From: Solirubrobacterales bacterium
GTDB lineage: Bacteria > Actinomycetota > Thermoleophilia > Solirubrobacterales > 70-9
Direction: 5' to 3'
NCBI GenBank assembly: GCA_023958085.1
Contig: JAMLGI010000001.1
Span: 248,001-312,000, forward strand
DNA length: 64,000 bases
Every line of letters begins with the position of its first letter. Positions within the stretch are counted from its first letter, which is position 1. The translations under genes and the position numbers were made by a program. The notes beneath the pieces were generated by a model. That model saw only the letters and a list, made by a program, of their open reading frames with translations. It was not told the origin of the DNA and did not search any database. Shown here piece by piece: positions 36,630-44,854 of this stretch.

Positions 36630-37976
36630 ATGAATCACGAAACCCCGGAGCGGGATCCGAACGGAACCGCCCAGCAACTCAAGAACGAGTCCGACCGGTA
36701 CGTCCTGAAGCCGATGGGGGACGTGGACATGGGCCTCGTCCGCGGCGAGGGTGTCCGGGTCCAGGATGCCGACGGCAACGAGTACATCGACGCGATCTCG
36801 GCCGAATGGGTGCTGAACCTCGGCTTCCGTCACCCCGAGATCCAGGCGGCGATGGAGGAGCAGTTCGGCAAGATCGACTACGTCTCTCCGGTATTTGAGG
36901 ATGAGGCCCGGACCGCCTATGCGAAGAAGCTGGCCGAGCTCGCCCCGGGGGCCCTGGAGAAGGTGCTCTACGGGTTGTCGGGTGCCGGTGCGGTCGAGGG
37001 CGCGATGCACCTCGCGATGCGGACCACCGGCGGCACCGACTTCGTGGTGCTGGACGCCGCCTTCCATGGGCGGAGTTTCGCCACGATCGGGATGACCTAC
37101 GTCAAGCCCGGAATGGTCGAGGGAGCCAACCAGGGCATCGACCGCTACCTGCCCCGGCAGATACGGGTGCCGAACTACAACTGCTATCGGTGTCCGCTCA
37201 ATCTCGAGCCGGGAACCTGCGACGTCGCCTGCGCCGAGACAATCGAGTGGGCGCTCGACCGTGGCCACCTGAACGGTCCCGCCGGGGTCGTGGTCGAGCC
37301 CTTCCAGGCCAACGGTGGCATGATTCCGGCCCCGGACGGCTACCTGAAACGGGCCCACGAGATCGCCCGGAGTCACGACGTTCCGCTAATCGTTGACGAG
37401 ATCCAGGGATCGCTCTGCCGGACCGGTCCGATGTACGCATCGGAGCGGCACGGGGTCGAACCGGAGATGATCATCCTCGGCAAGGCGCTCGGTGGCGGGC
37501 TGCCGCTCTCGGCAACGATCACCACCCCGGAGTACTCGCACCTACTGCCCTGGGAGTACGGCTTCACCCAGGCCGGCAACCCGATGGCCTGCGCCGCCGG
37601 GCTGGCGATGGTCGAGATCATGGTCCGCGACAACCTGGCGGACAACTCGGAGCGGATCGGATCGATGATGCTCGATCGCCTCAAGGAGATCCAGAAGGAC
37701 TCAAAGCTGATCGGCGACGTCCGCGGTCAGGGCCTGATGATCGGGGTCGAACTGGTCCGTGACAAGCAGACCAAGGAGGAGGCCTTCGAGGAGACCGACA
37801 TGCTGATCTCGGCCTGCCTCCGCCACGGCCTGATGATCGGCAAGACCGGTCCGGTGTTCGGTGCCAATGGCAACGTCGCCAAGTTCAAACCCGCGGTCAA
37901 CGTGACCGAGGAGGAGGCCGAGGAGATGCTGGTGCTCTTCGAACGGGCACTCAAAGACGTCGAGGCGAACCTTTGA
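36630..37976 (+). CDS. Class III PLP-dependent aminotransferase
   Basis: 448 residues. Fold-type I features are DADGNEYIDAISAEWVLNLGF, YGLSGAGAVEGAMHLA for the phosphate cup, VDEIQGSLCRTG and ILGKALGGGLPLSA with Lys285 as the PLP lysine. An insertion NYNCYRCPLNLEPGTCDVAC carries four cysteines (C-x2-C-x8-C-x3-C), as seen in some GABA/omega-aminotransferases where it may bind metal. It would convert an amine or omega-amino acid to an aldehyde or keto acid. GAGAGGAGAG lies upstream of the ATG. Confidence 0.9.
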   Translation: MNHETPERDPNGTAQQLKNESDRYVLKPMGDVDMGLVRGEGVRVQDADGNEYIDAISAEWVLNLGFRHPEIQAAMEEQFGKIDYVSPVFEDEARTAYAKKLAELAPGALEKVLYGLSGAGAVEGAMHLAMRTTGGTDFVVLDAAFHGRSFATIGMTYVKPGMVEGANQGIDRYLPRQIRVPNYNCYRCPLNLEPGTCDVACAETIEWALDRGHLNGPAGVVVEPFQANGGMIPAPDGYLKRAHEIARSHDVPLIVDEIQGSLCRTGPMYASERHGVEPEMIILGKALGGGLPLSATITTPEYSHLLPWEYGFTQAGNPMACAAGLAMVEIMVRDNLADNSERIGSMMLDRLKEIQKDSKLIGDVRGQGLMIGVELVRDKQTKEEAFEETDMLISACLRHGLMIGKTGPVFGANGNVAKFKPAVNVTEEEAEEMLVLFERALKDVEANL

Positions 37977-38836
37977 GCCTCGCCGGAAAAGGCGAAGGAC
38001 CGGGCGGGATCGAAACCCGCCCGGTCTCCTTCATCGCCAACGTCGGATACGAAACATGGAGCTCCGAGGCGGTGGTCGAGTCCCTGACCGGCGCCGGATA
38101 CGACTCGGTCGAGTGGACCCCGGACCATCTCGGTGCGCTCCGTTCTCCCGCCTCGGCCCTGGCCTGCCAGCAGGACCTCGTCTCGCGGCCGGAGGACGCG
38201 GTGACGATCACCCTCGGGGCGATCGAGTCCGCGTCCGCGGCCGGTATCGGGATCATCAACGTTCTCACCGGACCCAACCTGTGGGAGGACGGTGCCGACA
38301 CCGGGGTTGATTCCGAGACCGCCTGGAAGCGCGCCGTGTCCGGTCTCGAACGAATCTGCGCTCACGCCACGAGAGTCGGGGTGAAGATCGCTCTGGAGCC
38401 ATGCTGGGGCACGATCGTTCCGGACGCCGCCAGCGCCGACCGGATGCTGGCCGAGGTGCCGGTCTCGGTCTGCTTCGACCCGAGCCACTTCGTGATGACG
38501 GGCGACCCGATCCCGGAGCTGATCCGGCGCTGGGGGGACCGGATCGTCCACTTTCACCTCAAGGACGCCTTCGGGTCACCCGGCATGGAGGGTGAGGACT
38601 TTCACTTCTGCCTGCTCGGCGAGGGCAGGGTGCCGTGGAACGAGACCTTTGCCGCCCTGGAAGCGATCGGGTACGAGGGTGCGCTGTCGGTCGAGTTCGA
38701 GGCCTACAACTACCTCGAACAGGTGCTCGGCAACGACCCGGAGCGGGCCGCCCGGCTGGCCCGGGAACAGGTCGCGGCGCTGGTCGCCCGTCACGTGAAG
38801 AGCCGCCGCGAGACCGCCGGGGTGTCCGGTGAGTGA
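37973..38836 (+). CDS. Sugar phosphate isomerase/epimerase-like TIM-barrel protein (AP_endonuc_2)
   Basis: 287 residues. The xylose-isomerase-like barrel shows KIALEPCWGTIVP, VSVCFDPSHFVMTG, IVHFHLKDAFG and ALSVEFEAYNY. These supply the usual Glu, Asp/His, His and Glu metal ligands of the IolE/IolI/hydroxypyruvate-isomerase group. The reaction is an isomerisation, epimerisation or dehydration of a polyol or keto acid, not further resolved. TTG 37973 overlaps the aminotransferase stop (TTGA). The next gene starts within its last codons. Confidence 0.85.
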   Translation: MSLAGKGEGPGGIETRPVSFIANVGYETWSSEAVVESLTGAGYDSVEWTPDHLGALRSPASALACQQDLVSRPEDAVTITLGAIESASAAGIGIINVLTGPNLWEDGADTGVDSETAWKRAVSGLERICAHATRVGVKIALEPCWGTIVPDAASADRMLAEVPVSVCFDPSHFVMTGDPIPELIRRWGDRIVHFHLKDAFGSPGMEGEDFHFCLLGEGRVPWNETFAALEAIGYEGALSVEFEAYNYLEQVLGNDPERAARLAREQVAALVARHVKSRRETAGVSGE

Positions 38837-39842
38837 CCCACGCAAGGTTCGGGTCGGGCTCTGCGGACTCGGCGAGATCGGCCAGGTCCACCTGGCGGCG
38901 ATCACCGGTTCTGAGGATGCCGAACTCGCGGCCGTCTGCGAACTCGACGCCGATCTGGCGGCCAGTTCGGTCGGGGACGAGGTACCGGTGTTCGACTCGG
39001 CCGAGACGATGATCAGGTCCGGAATCGACGTGGTCGACATCTGCCTCCCGCACCATCTGCATGTCCCGGTGGCGGTTACCGCACTCGAGGGTGGCTGTGA
39101 CGTCCTGCTGGAGAAGCCGCTGGCGATGGACCTCGCCGGTTGCGACGAGATCGCTGCCGCGGCGAAGTCCTCCGGCCGACGGGTCGGGGTCTCCCACAAC
39201 CAGCTCTACTTCGCCCCCCACCGCCGTCTGCTGGAGCTGGTCCGCTCCGGAGAACTGGGTGACCTGCGGGCGCTTTATGCCCGGCTCTGGATGGGTGGCA
39301 AGTACGGGGGCTGGCGTGAGGACGCAAGCCGGGTCGGTGGCGGCTTGCTGATGGACGCCGGCGTCCACCGGATCTACATGACCCTGGCCCTCGGCGGGCC
39401 GGTCAAGGCGGTGACCGCGATCATGGACCGGCCCCGGGCCGAGGATAGCTTCACGATCCTGCTGGAGTTCAGGTCCGGCGCGACCGGGGTGGTGCAGGCC
39501 GGCTACCACGGACCGGCGGGCGTGTTCGACGACCGGCTCGACATCCAGGGATCCGAAGGGATGGCCGAGGTGCTCGGCTGTGAGGCCTTCTTCGAGGGCG
39601 ACCTGCGGGCCCCGATCCAGCTCCGCACCCGCCTCGACGGGGAGTGGGTCGGTGATCCCGCGATCGGCGCCTGGGACGTCTCGGTCATCGACTCGGTTCA
39701 GGCAGCACTGGCCTCTTTTGCTGCCGGGGAGGAGCCGGAAACCGGGCTTGAGGCGGGCCGGGATGCGGTGGCACTGATCGAGGCCGCCTATCGTTCAGCC
39801 GAAGAGAGTCGCAGGGTCGAGCTTGGAGAACTGGACAGTTGA
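38829..39842 (+). CDS. Gfo/Idh/MocA-family NAD(P)-dependent oxidoreductase
   Basis: 337 residues. The Rossmann motif VGLCGLGEIGQVHLAAI, then ICLPHHLHVPVAVTALEGG and DVLLEKPLAMD with the catalytic EKP lysine; GGGLLMDAGVHRIYM carries the distal His. Family members oxidise polyols, inositols or sugars. GTG 38829 overlaps the preceding gene by 8 bp (GTGAGTGA), so the genes are translationally coupled. Confidence 0.9.
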   Translation: MSDPRKVRVGLCGLGEIGQVHLAAITGSEDAELAAVCELDADLAASSVGDEVPVFDSAETMIRSGIDVVDICLPHHLHVPVAVTALEGGCDVLLEKPLAMDLAGCDEIAAAAKSSGRRVGVSHNQLYFAPHRRLLELVRSGELGDLRALYARLWMGGKYGGWREDASRVGGGLLMDAGVHRIYMTLALGGPVKAVTAIMDRPRAEDSFTILLEFRSGATGVVQAGYHGPAGVFDDRLDIQGSEGMAEVLGCEAFFEGDLRAPIQLRTRLDGEWVGDPAIGAWDVSVIDSVQAALASFAAGEEPETGLEAGRDAVALIEAAYRSAEESRRVELGELDS

Positions 39843-40623
39843 GGTCGGGTTGCAGGAGATAAAGCCGGAATCGAGTCTTACCGATCGCGCCCGCGACTCA
39901 ATTCGGGAAGCGATCATCAGCGGCCAGCTTGAGCCGGGATCGCTGCACTCGGTGCAGGCCCTGGCCACGGTGTTCAACGTTTCGAGGACCCCGGTCCGGG
40001 AGGCACTGATCGACCTGGCCGGTGCCGGGATGGTCCAGTTCGAGCGGAACCGCGGGGTGCGCATCCTCCAGACCTCGGTCCGGGATCTCGAGGAGATCCT
40101 GGTGATCAGGGTGCTGCTCGAGGTTCCCGCTGCCTGGCGTGCGGCCGGACTGATCACGGCACCGGAACTTGAGCGGCTGCGTCGGGCGCTGACGGCGATG
40201 GAGGAGGCCGCGGCGATGGACGACGAGACCGGGATGATGTCCGAGGACAGGCGTTTCCACGAGATCATCAACCTCGCTTCCGGCAACGCCCGGCTGGCTT
40301 CATACGTCGATTCGCTGCGTGACCTGATCCTCACCAGGGGGGTCTCCACGGTTGATCGAACCCGTTCGATCAAGGAGGTGGTGGACGAACATCACGGGAT
40401 CCTCGACGCGATCGCAGATCGGGATGCCGACGGCGCCGCCGCGGCGATGAAGGCCCACCTGGTCTCGACCGCATCCCTGCTGCTTCACCAGGAGGCTGGC
40501 CGTGACTTCGGGGCCGGCCTCGGATGGGAGGGACTCGTGGTCGGCAACGGGCAGGGTCCGCTCGCCTTCGCCGGAGGGTTGGCGGCGGCCGACGATCAAA
40601 CTGAAAGGACTGGAGATGAGTGA
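39823..40623 (+). CDS. GntR-family transcriptional regulator, FadR (FCD) subfamily
   Basis: 266 residues. The N-terminal winged helix is SLTDRARDSIREAIISGQLEPG, then VQALATVFNVSRTPVREALIDL (GntR signature). The C-terminal FCD ligand domain has RVLLEVPAAWRAA, EDRRFHEIINLASGN and VVDEHHGILDAIADRD, which supply the metal-binding Asp and His residues. It probably senses a pathway carboxylate and controls the palindrome at 34741. TTG 39823 lies inside the preceding gene; TTG 39850 (starting QEIKPESS) is an alternative start. Its stop overlaps the aldehyde dehydrogenase start. Confidence 0.88.
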   Translation: MENWTVEVGLQEIKPESSLTDRARDSIREAIISGQLEPGSLHSVQALATVFNVSRTPVREALIDLAGAGMVQFERNRGVRILQTSVRDLEEILVIRVLLEVPAAWRAAGLITAPELERLRRALTAMEEAAAMDDETGMMSEDRRFHEIINLASGNARLASYVDSLRDLILTRGVSTVDRTRSIKEVVDEHHGILDAIADRDADGAAAAMKAHLVSTASLLLHQEAGRDFGAGLGWEGLVVGNGQGPLAFAGGLAAADDQTERTGDE

Positions 40624-42019
40624 TTCCGTGACGGCCGGGACCGTCAAGAGCTTCAACCCGTACGACCCCGCCGAGGTGGTGACCGAGCTACCGGTGACCG
40701 GGCCGGACGAGGTCGAACGGGCGCTGTCCCTCGCGGTCGAGGCCCAGCCGGCCTGGGCAGCCGATGCACCGGGCCGCTCGGCAGCCCTCGGTCGTCTGGC
40801 CGAACTGGTCGGCTCCCGCAAGGAGCAGTTCGTGGATCTGATGGTTCGCGAGGTCGGCAAGCCGGTGCCCGAGGCTGCCGGTGAGGTCGACCGGGCAGTG
40901 GCGATCCTCCGGTACTACTCGCAGGTGGCCCTGGACTCGAACGGGGAGACCTATCCGGGGTCGACCCCGGGGGCACAGGTATTGGTTCGGCGTGATCCGG
41001 TCGGGGTGGTGATGGCGATCTGCCCCTGGAACTTTCCGCTGGCAATCCCGCTGTGGAAGGCCGCCCCGGCACTGGCTTACGGCAACGCGGTCCTGATCAA
41101 GCCGGCCGGGGTGGCGATCGCGGTAGCCGATCTCCTGTCCGAACTGGCGGCGGAAGCCCTGCCGGCCGGGACGTTCGCACAGCTCCGGATCGACGGTCGC
41201 CGGGCCGGTGACCTGCTGGACGACCCGCGGATCGCCGCGGTCACCTTCACCGGATCGACCGCGGTCGGTCTCTCGGTCGCGGAACGGATGGCGCGACGGG
41301 GCGCTCCGGCCCAGGCCGAGATGGGCGGCCAGAACGCGGCCGTGGTACGGGCAGACGCGGATCTTGACCGGGCCGCGGACGCGATCGTTTCGGGAGCGAT
41401 GGGTTTCGCCGGACAGAAATGCACCGCGACCCGCCGGGTCGTGGCCGTGGCCGAGATCGCCGATGAACTCGAGGCGAAGCTGATCGAACGGGTCGAGACG
41501 CTCGGGGTCGGGGACCCGGCCGCCGACGGAGTGGCCGTCGGTCCGCTGATCGACGCCACCTCGGCCGGGGACTTCGAGCGGGCCGTCGCCGCGGCCATCG
41601 AGGCGGGCGGGCTCGAGCTGGCCCGGGCCGGTAACCCTGCGGCGGAGGGCGGGGGCCACATGGTCCGTCCCGCGCTGATCCGCCAGGACGACCCGCAGGC
41701 CGAGGTGAATCAGGAGGAGACCTTCGGCCCGCTGCTCACCCTGATCCGGGTCGAGGACGACGAGCAGGCGATCGCCGCCGCCAATGCCACCCGCTACGGG
41801 CTGACCGGAGCGGTACACGGGCGCGATCTCGGTCAGGCGACCGAACTCGCCTCCCGGCTCGAGTGCGGGCTGAAGCGAGTCAACGCCCCGACCCCGGGGG
41901 TCGACTACTACGCCCCGTTCGGCGGCGAGGGGGCCTCCAGTTTCGGCCCTCGCGAGCAGGGCCGCGCCGCCGCCGAGTTCTTCACCCGGAGCTCAACCAC
42001 CACAGTTCTCCCCGGCTGA
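40616..42019 (+). CDS. Aldehyde dehydrogenase, alpha-ketoglutaric semialdehyde dehydrogenase-like
   Basis: 467 residues. VMAICPWNFPLAIPLWKAAPAL, VTFTGSTAVG, AEMGGQNAAVV with Glu235 and GFAGQKCTATRR with Cys269 are the active-site hallmarks. The C-terminal PTPGVDYYAPFGGEGASSFG, then PREQGRAAAEFF resembles the KGSADH/YcbD branch acting on 2,5-dioxopentanoate and similar semialdehydes. It overlaps the regulator stop by 8 bp (ATGAGTGA); the longer frame from 40502 is rejected on that ground. It closes the operon by oxidising the aldehyde product to an acid. Confidence 0.9.
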   Translation: MSDSVTAGTVKSFNPYDPAEVVTELPVTGPDEVERALSLAVEAQPAWAADAPGRSAALGRLAELVGSRKEQFVDLMVREVGKPVPEAAGEVDRAVAILRYYSQVALDSNGETYPGSTPGAQVLVRRDPVGVVMAICPWNFPLAIPLWKAAPALAYGNAVLIKPAGVAIAVADLLSELAAEALPAGTFAQLRIDGRRAGDLLDDPRIAAVTFTGSTAVGLSVAERMARRGAPAQAEMGGQNAAVVRADADLDRAADAIVSGAMGFAGQKCTATRRVVAVAEIADELEAKLIERVETLGVGDPAADGVAVGPLIDATSAGDFERAVAAAIEAGGLELARAGNPAAEGGGHMVRPALIRQDDPQAEVNQEETFGPLLTLIRVEDDEQAIAAANATRYGLTGAVHGRDLGQATELASRLECGLKRVNAPTPGVDYYAPFGGEGASSFGPREQGRAAAEFFTRSSTTTVLPG

Positions 42020-42054
42020 GCCGGACCTGCCCCGAAGCCGGCCGGCTCGGCAAG

Positions 42055-42098
42055 GGTGGGGCCCGTAGGTGTCACATGCGATACCGGTTGGCCCCACC
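42055..42098. repeat. 44-bp inverted-repeat element, copy A
   Basis: It begins GGTGGGGCCCGTAGGTGTC and ends GATACCGGTTGGCCCCACC: an imperfect hairpin between convergent genes. It shares its GGTGGGGCCC and TTGGCCCCACC ends with copy B 18 bp away and with copy C at 57106. It probably works as a bidirectional terminator. Confidence 0.75.
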
Positions 42099-42115
42099 GG
42101 GCTGATTCTCTTGGT

Positions 42116-42159
42116 GGTGGGGCCCGTAGGTATCCGCGGGGATACCGGTTGGCCCCACC
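42116..42159. repeat. 44-bp inverted-repeat element, copy B
   Basis: Begins GGTGGGGCCCGTAGGTATCC and ends GGATACCGGTTGGCCCCACC. It is identical in length to copy A and differs mainly in the centre (GCGG here). The inner arms GGTATCC and GGATACC pair perfectly. Confidence 0.78.
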
Positions 42160-42171
42160 CCTGAGTGGAGT

Positions 42172-42483
42172 TCAGTCCTGGGCCGGGTCGAGTACGCCGA
42201 GGAGCTGGGTCACGCGGCAGACCAGGAGGCGCTCCTCGTCGACCTCCACCCAGTTGCCGGCCGAGGCCGGAAAGACCACGTGATCACCGGGCTTCACCGG
42301 CATCTCGATTCCGGCCGCCTTCCACCAGTCCACTCCCTGCCCGACCGCCAGCACGATTCCGTGCTGGGGCGGGGGTTCCGAGGTGCCGGGCGGCACCACC
42401 AGCCCGGAAACCCGCATCCGGTCCGGTTCAAGCTCCTTGATCACGACCTGGTCAAAAAGCGGGCGAAGGTAGTGCTTGGCCAT
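42172..42483 (-). CDS. groES: GroES-type co-chaperonin (Cpn10), without adjacent groEL
   Basis: 103 residues. YLRPLFDQVVIKELEPDRMRVSGLVVPPGTSEPPPQHGIVLAVG (shown in pieces: RPLFDQVVIKELEPDR, then GLVVPP and GIVLAVGQG) and VKPGDHVVFPASAGNWVEVDEERLLVCR fit the Cpn10 barrel and mobile loop. The mobile loop is shorter and more proline-rich than usual. No chaperonin gene lies nearby, so it is an orphan that may serve a GroEL encoded elsewhere. TACTCT (42496-42491) is seven bases from the ATG, giving another leaderless start. Confidence 0.88.
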   Translation of the reverse strand: MAKHYLRPLFDQVVIKELEPDRMRVSGLVVPPGTSEPPPQHGIVLAVGQGVDWWKAAGIEMPVKPGDHVVFPASAGNWVEVDEERLLVCRVTQLLGVLDPAQD

Positions 42484-42508
42484 GGAACGAAGAGTATTCG
42501 CTGCCCGG

Positions 42509-44647
42509 CTAGCGACGTTTCTTGTGACGCTTGGCCTTCCTGACCTTCTGTTTGAAGACGACGGTCTTCCTCGTGGTTCGAGATTCGGTCCACTCCGAGG
42601 TGAAGCTGACAGCCAGCCGGACCTTCGCGCTCCCTCGCCGCTTGAGCTGCTTCTTCACCTTCCTGGTCGGAGCCAGCTTCAGGGTGACCGTCTTCCGTCT
42701 GGCGGTGCTCCGGGCCGAGGTTTTCTTCACTCCACCCTGCTTCAAGGTGACCAGGCCGGCACCGATGGTGGTCACCCGGACGGTGGCGGTGCCATTTTTC
42801 TGGTTCAGTTTCAGCCGGCCGAGTTTCGGGGCCGGTGAAGCGGACCTTCCCTGCGTGAACCAGATCGGGGTGGAGTAGGCCTCGGTGATCATGGCCAGGG
42901 GGGAGGGTCCGTACTTGCGGGAGAGCTGGAATCCGTAGCGGGCGGTGCGGTCCCCGACGTAACTGGCGGTGAAGTCGTTGCCGGTCACGTCGAAGGTCTT
43001 CGCCGGGACACCGTCACGGATCACGGTGAGCTTCCAGTCGCCCGGCCGCGGATTGGTGGCGGCGCCCTTGACCCGGAACGACAGCCGGAGTTCCCGGCCC
43101 TTGACCGAGTGGCCGGCGATCGCCCTGTAGCCCTCCGGGGTGGCGGCGGTCATCAGCACATCCGGAGTGTCGGCACCGAAAACCTTGGCGTAGGTCTGGC
43201 CGGCTCGAACCGCGTCCCTGATCCCGCTTGGCGAGAGCTGCTTCGCGTAAACCGCGGTCGCGCCCTGCCCGATCACCGGGTCGGTTCCGATTCCGTAGCC
43301 TGCCCCGGCGCGGTGGTCGTCGCTGGAGCCCACTGCCGCAATGTGGTCTCCGGCCGCGAGGCGCTCCTCGTAAAACCGGATCGCCAGAGGAGTGAACGGA
43401 TTCGGAACCGGGGTCGTGTCCGGGGCTCCGTGGTTGAGGTCGGCGATTCCGTTGGCGACCTCCATCGCGTCGATGTCCCCGTAGCCGGTCTGCTGGTCGG
43501 TGAAGGTCCAGCCGCAGCCACGGCAGGAGGCGGGGGCCGACCGGAAGGTCTCCGGGTGGTTCTGCTGCCCCCAGCCTCCGAGCCGGTCGATCTCGGGAAA
43601 GATGCTTGAGGGCTCGTTCGCGTTCGGCACGTCGGTCAGGTCACCCTGATCGAGCGTGAACGGCCCCGGCCCGCTCGGCTTCGGGAAGCGGCGGATCGGG
43701 TTGGTCCGGAAGTCGGCCATCCGGCTCGCGCCCTGACTGTTGATGTGGCCGTTGTAGGTGGTGATCTCGCTACCGGGGATCACCAGCTTGCCCGGGTACT
43801 GGTAGCGCTCGGCGCCGAGCAGCTGCCGTGAAACGTCGTTGTTGTGATCGACCATGTCGACGAAGTCGAGGCCGGCACCCAGCTTCGGCTGGCCCGGCAC
43901 GATCGGGGCGAAGGCGAGATCGAGGCTCTCCTTCATCAGTGCATTGCCCGGCTCCTGCTCACCGTGAACGTGAACGTCACCCTGATACCAGCCCGGCTTC
44001 GGGTTGGCGATCCGGGGCTGCCACGGTTCCGGCTGGAAGGGATCGTTCGACCATGAAGTGTTGGTGCTCGGGGTGATTCCGAGCTTCCACTCGATTCCCC
44101 CGGGCGGGATCCAGCCGCCCCCGAACTCGACCGCCCAGATGCCGTCCGGGATCGGCCCGGGCCGGTAGCCGCGGCTGGTCCGGCCGGGAACGTAGGCCTT
44201 GCGATCGAGTCCGTAGGTCGCTTCGTTCGAGAAGCCGTTCTCGCCGATCCCGATCATCCGGGTGGCCGAACCGCTCCAGCCTCGCAACTCGTCCATCGTC
44301 CAGTTGGGAATCTCGGGTGTCTTCGGCCCGTACACCCCGAGGTCCAGGGTCGGGGTCACGTCACTGCCGACCAGCTTCGAGTAGCAGTAGCGAATCCGCA
44401 TCCCCTTGGTGCCGATCGCCACGTCGAATGGAATCTGCATGTAGTCCTGGTTCACGGCGTCGGTCAGGGTGCCTTCGTAGACCACCTCGTCGGCGGGGTT
44501 CACCCCGTCATTCACGGCTCCTCCCTGAACCGGACTGGTCGGCAGGCTGCAGGCGCCGGCAACCGCAGCCGGCACCAGGATCAGCCCGGTCAGCGCGGCA
44601 AGGAACAGGGTCAGTTTCAGACGGAGCAAACGCGGCGGGATTCCCAT
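42509..44647 (-). CDS. Secreted CehA/McbA-type PHP metallohydrolase-like protein with basic tail
   Basis: 712 residues. A signal peptide (LKLTLFLAALTGLILVPAAVAGA) precedes a beta-rich N-terminal domain. The polymerase-and-histidinol-phosphatase fold follows: YQGDVHVHGE, DFVDMVDHNN, IPGSEITTYNGHIN, GGWGQQNHPETF and AAVGSSDDHRAG give the ordered His/Asp/Glu metal ligands. CehA/McbA members include carbaryl hydrolases, but most have unknown substrates. The C-terminal 110 residues form a Lys/Arg-rich beta-sandwich-like tail (TATVRVTTIGAGLVTLK to KRHKKRR), also seen in other secreted proteins here, perhaps for wall attachment. Confidence 0.85.
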   Translation of the reverse strand: MGIPPRLLRLKLTLFLAALTGLILVPAAVAGACSLPTSPVQGGAVNDGVNPADEVVYEGTLTDAVNQDYMQIPFDVAIGTKGMRIRYCYSKLVGSDVTPTLDLGVYGPKTPEIPNWTMDELRGWSGSATRMIGIGENGFSNEATYGLDRKAYVPGRTSRGYRPGPIPDGIWAVEFGGGWIPPGGIEWKLGITPSTNTSWSNDPFQPEPWQPRIANPKPGWYQGDVHVHGEQEPGNALMKESLDLAFAPIVPGQPKLGAGLDFVDMVDHNNDVSRQLLGAERYQYPGKLVIPGSEITTYNGHINSQGASRMADFRTNPIRRFPKPSGPGPFTLDQGDLTDVPNANEPSSIFPEIDRLGGWGQQNHPETFRSAPASCRGCGWTFTDQQTGYGDIDAMEVANGIADLNHGAPDTTPVPNPFTPLAIRFYEERLAAGDHIAAVGSSDDHRAGAGYGIGTDPVIGQGATAVYAKQLSPSGIRDAVRAGQTYAKVFGADTPDVLMTAATPEGYRAIAGHSVKGRELRLSFRVKGAATNPRPGDWKLTVIRDGVPAKTFDVTGNDFTASYVGDRTARYGFQLSRKYGPSPLAMITEAYSTPIWFTQGRSASPAPKLGRLKLNQKNGTATVRVTTIGAGLVTLKQGGVKKTSARSTARRKTVTLKLAPTRKVKKQLKRRGSAKVRLAVSFTSEWTESRTTRKTVVFKQKVRKAKRHKKRR

Positions 44648-44854
44648 ACATCGAAGTCAACACCATTGACGCACCTCCGATGCGGAAACCGGCCCTCCGG
44701 GACCGGTCTGGTCGGCCCGCCGGCAGATGGGGCTGGTTCGGAATCCGGGGAGGTCTCGCAATCCGAACCTCAGATCTGGCGTGACGTTGTGGATCCGGCC
44801 GGGTTGCGCAACCATTGGCGGAGCGGGCGAACCAGCCCGGACGGAACCATCCGA
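44648..44854. other. Divergent intergenic region
   Basis: 207 bp between the PHP protein gene and the acidic membrane-protein gene. I find no convincing -35/-10 pair, repeat or hairpin in it. An open frame crosses it, but it has no family resemblance. Confidence 0.4.
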
